NCBI GenBank assembly: GCA_025350285.1
Contig: JANXYE010000165.1
Span: 1-6,049, forward strand
DNA: 6,049 nt
Direction of reading: 5' to 3'
Source: Chloroflexota bacterium
Lineage (GTDB): Bacteria > Chloroflexota > Dehalococcoidia > Tepidiformales > Tepidiformaceae
Under the pieces are notes generated by a model that saw nothing but the letters and a program-made list of their open reading frames with translations, was not told the origin of the DNA and made no database searches. Shown here one piece after another: positions 5,997 to 6,049 of the stretch (position 1 is its first letter; each line of letters begins with the position of its first letter). The translations under genes and the position numbers were made by a program.

Positions 5997-6016
5997 TGCA
6001 CCCCCGGAGAGGTGCA
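5997..6016. promoter_or_regulatory. 6-bp hairpin adjacent to the 7-bp inverted repeat
   Basis: Arms tgcacc (5997-6002) and ggtgca (6011-6016) enclose an 8-nt loop. Only two bases separate it from the inverted repeat at 5972-5994, so the two would stack as tandem hairpins in RNA from the minus strand. Alone it would not stand out. Confidence 0.35.
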
Positions 6017-6049
6017 GAGAGATACGCGGACCAACGACTCGCCAGGCGG

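Larger units (their letters stand above)
5796..6049 (-). other. Upstream region of the peroxiredoxin cluster, no recognisable gene
   Basis: These 254 bases are less GC-rich than the genes and include two adjacent hairpins (listed separately) and a minus-strand run CCCCTTTTT at 5954-5946. The T-run has no proper stem directly before it, so I do not call a terminator. I could not find a promoter with both hexamers. One minus-strand frame is open from the window edge to a TGA at 5872-5870 (59 codons, no ATG); its residues match no family I know and its third positions are less GC-rich than the real genes. Confidence 0.5.

Noticed and set aside
5870..6049. Minus-strand frame open from the window edge to a TGA at 5872-5870, possibly the C-terminus of an upstream gene
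   Set aside because: 59 codons without ATG, third-position GC about 70% by hand count, clearly below what the neighbouring genes appear to have, and two hairpins fall within it. Sequence beyond 6049 would settle it.

Overview
The window is GC-rich (estimated about 65% G+C by eye) and bacterial. It holds five genes, all on the minus strand, so the transcriptional order runs from high to low coordinates. In that order they are a Bcp/PrxQ-type peroxiredoxin (5795-5319), a gamma-glutamyltransferase-superfamily Ntn hydrolase (5343-3769), a 47-residue Lys/Pro-rich protein of unknown function (3688-3545), a DinB/DfsB-like four-helix metal-binding protein (3470-3018), and a large M1 zinc aminopeptidase with a HEAT-repeat C-terminus and a terminal leucine-zipper-like coiled coil (2941-383). 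The long plus-strand frames opposite these genes are mirror images caused by GC-rich third codon positions. The gene mix and protein style would fit Chloroflexota (for example Dehalococcoidia or Thermomicrobia), but no marker gene is present and this is only a guess.

Layout. Positions 1-382 carry no credible gene. This is a strongly C-over-G skewed, low-complexity stretch with a 17-bp direct repeat and an imperfect 14-bp tandem. From 383 to 5795 genes are nearly continuous. The peroxiredoxin and the gamma-glutamyltransferase-like gene overlap by 25 bp, with the second gene's Shine-Dalgarno inside the first. The next three junctions are gaps of 80, 74 and 76 bp. Positions 5796-6049 are the upstream region of the cluster, more AT-rich, with two small hairpins side by side and no recognisable gene.

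Function. The set looks like housekeeping and stress metabolism: peroxide detoxification, an amide or gamma-glutamyl hydrolase, a small metal-dependent DinB-type protein and peptide turnover. None of the four recognisable proteins has a visible signal peptide, so all are probably cytoplasmic. Only the first two genes are clearly coupled. The others could be an extended operon or separate units.

I did not find a convincing new multi-gene system. The best second-look items are a perfect 12-bp inverted repeat that buries the aminopeptidase start codon in a hairpin, a C-terminal zipper with an Asn in the hydrophobic core on that aminopeptidase, a gamma-glutamyltransferase homolog whose expected substrate-binding Arg motif is replaced, and a pair of adjacent hairpins upstream of the cluster.
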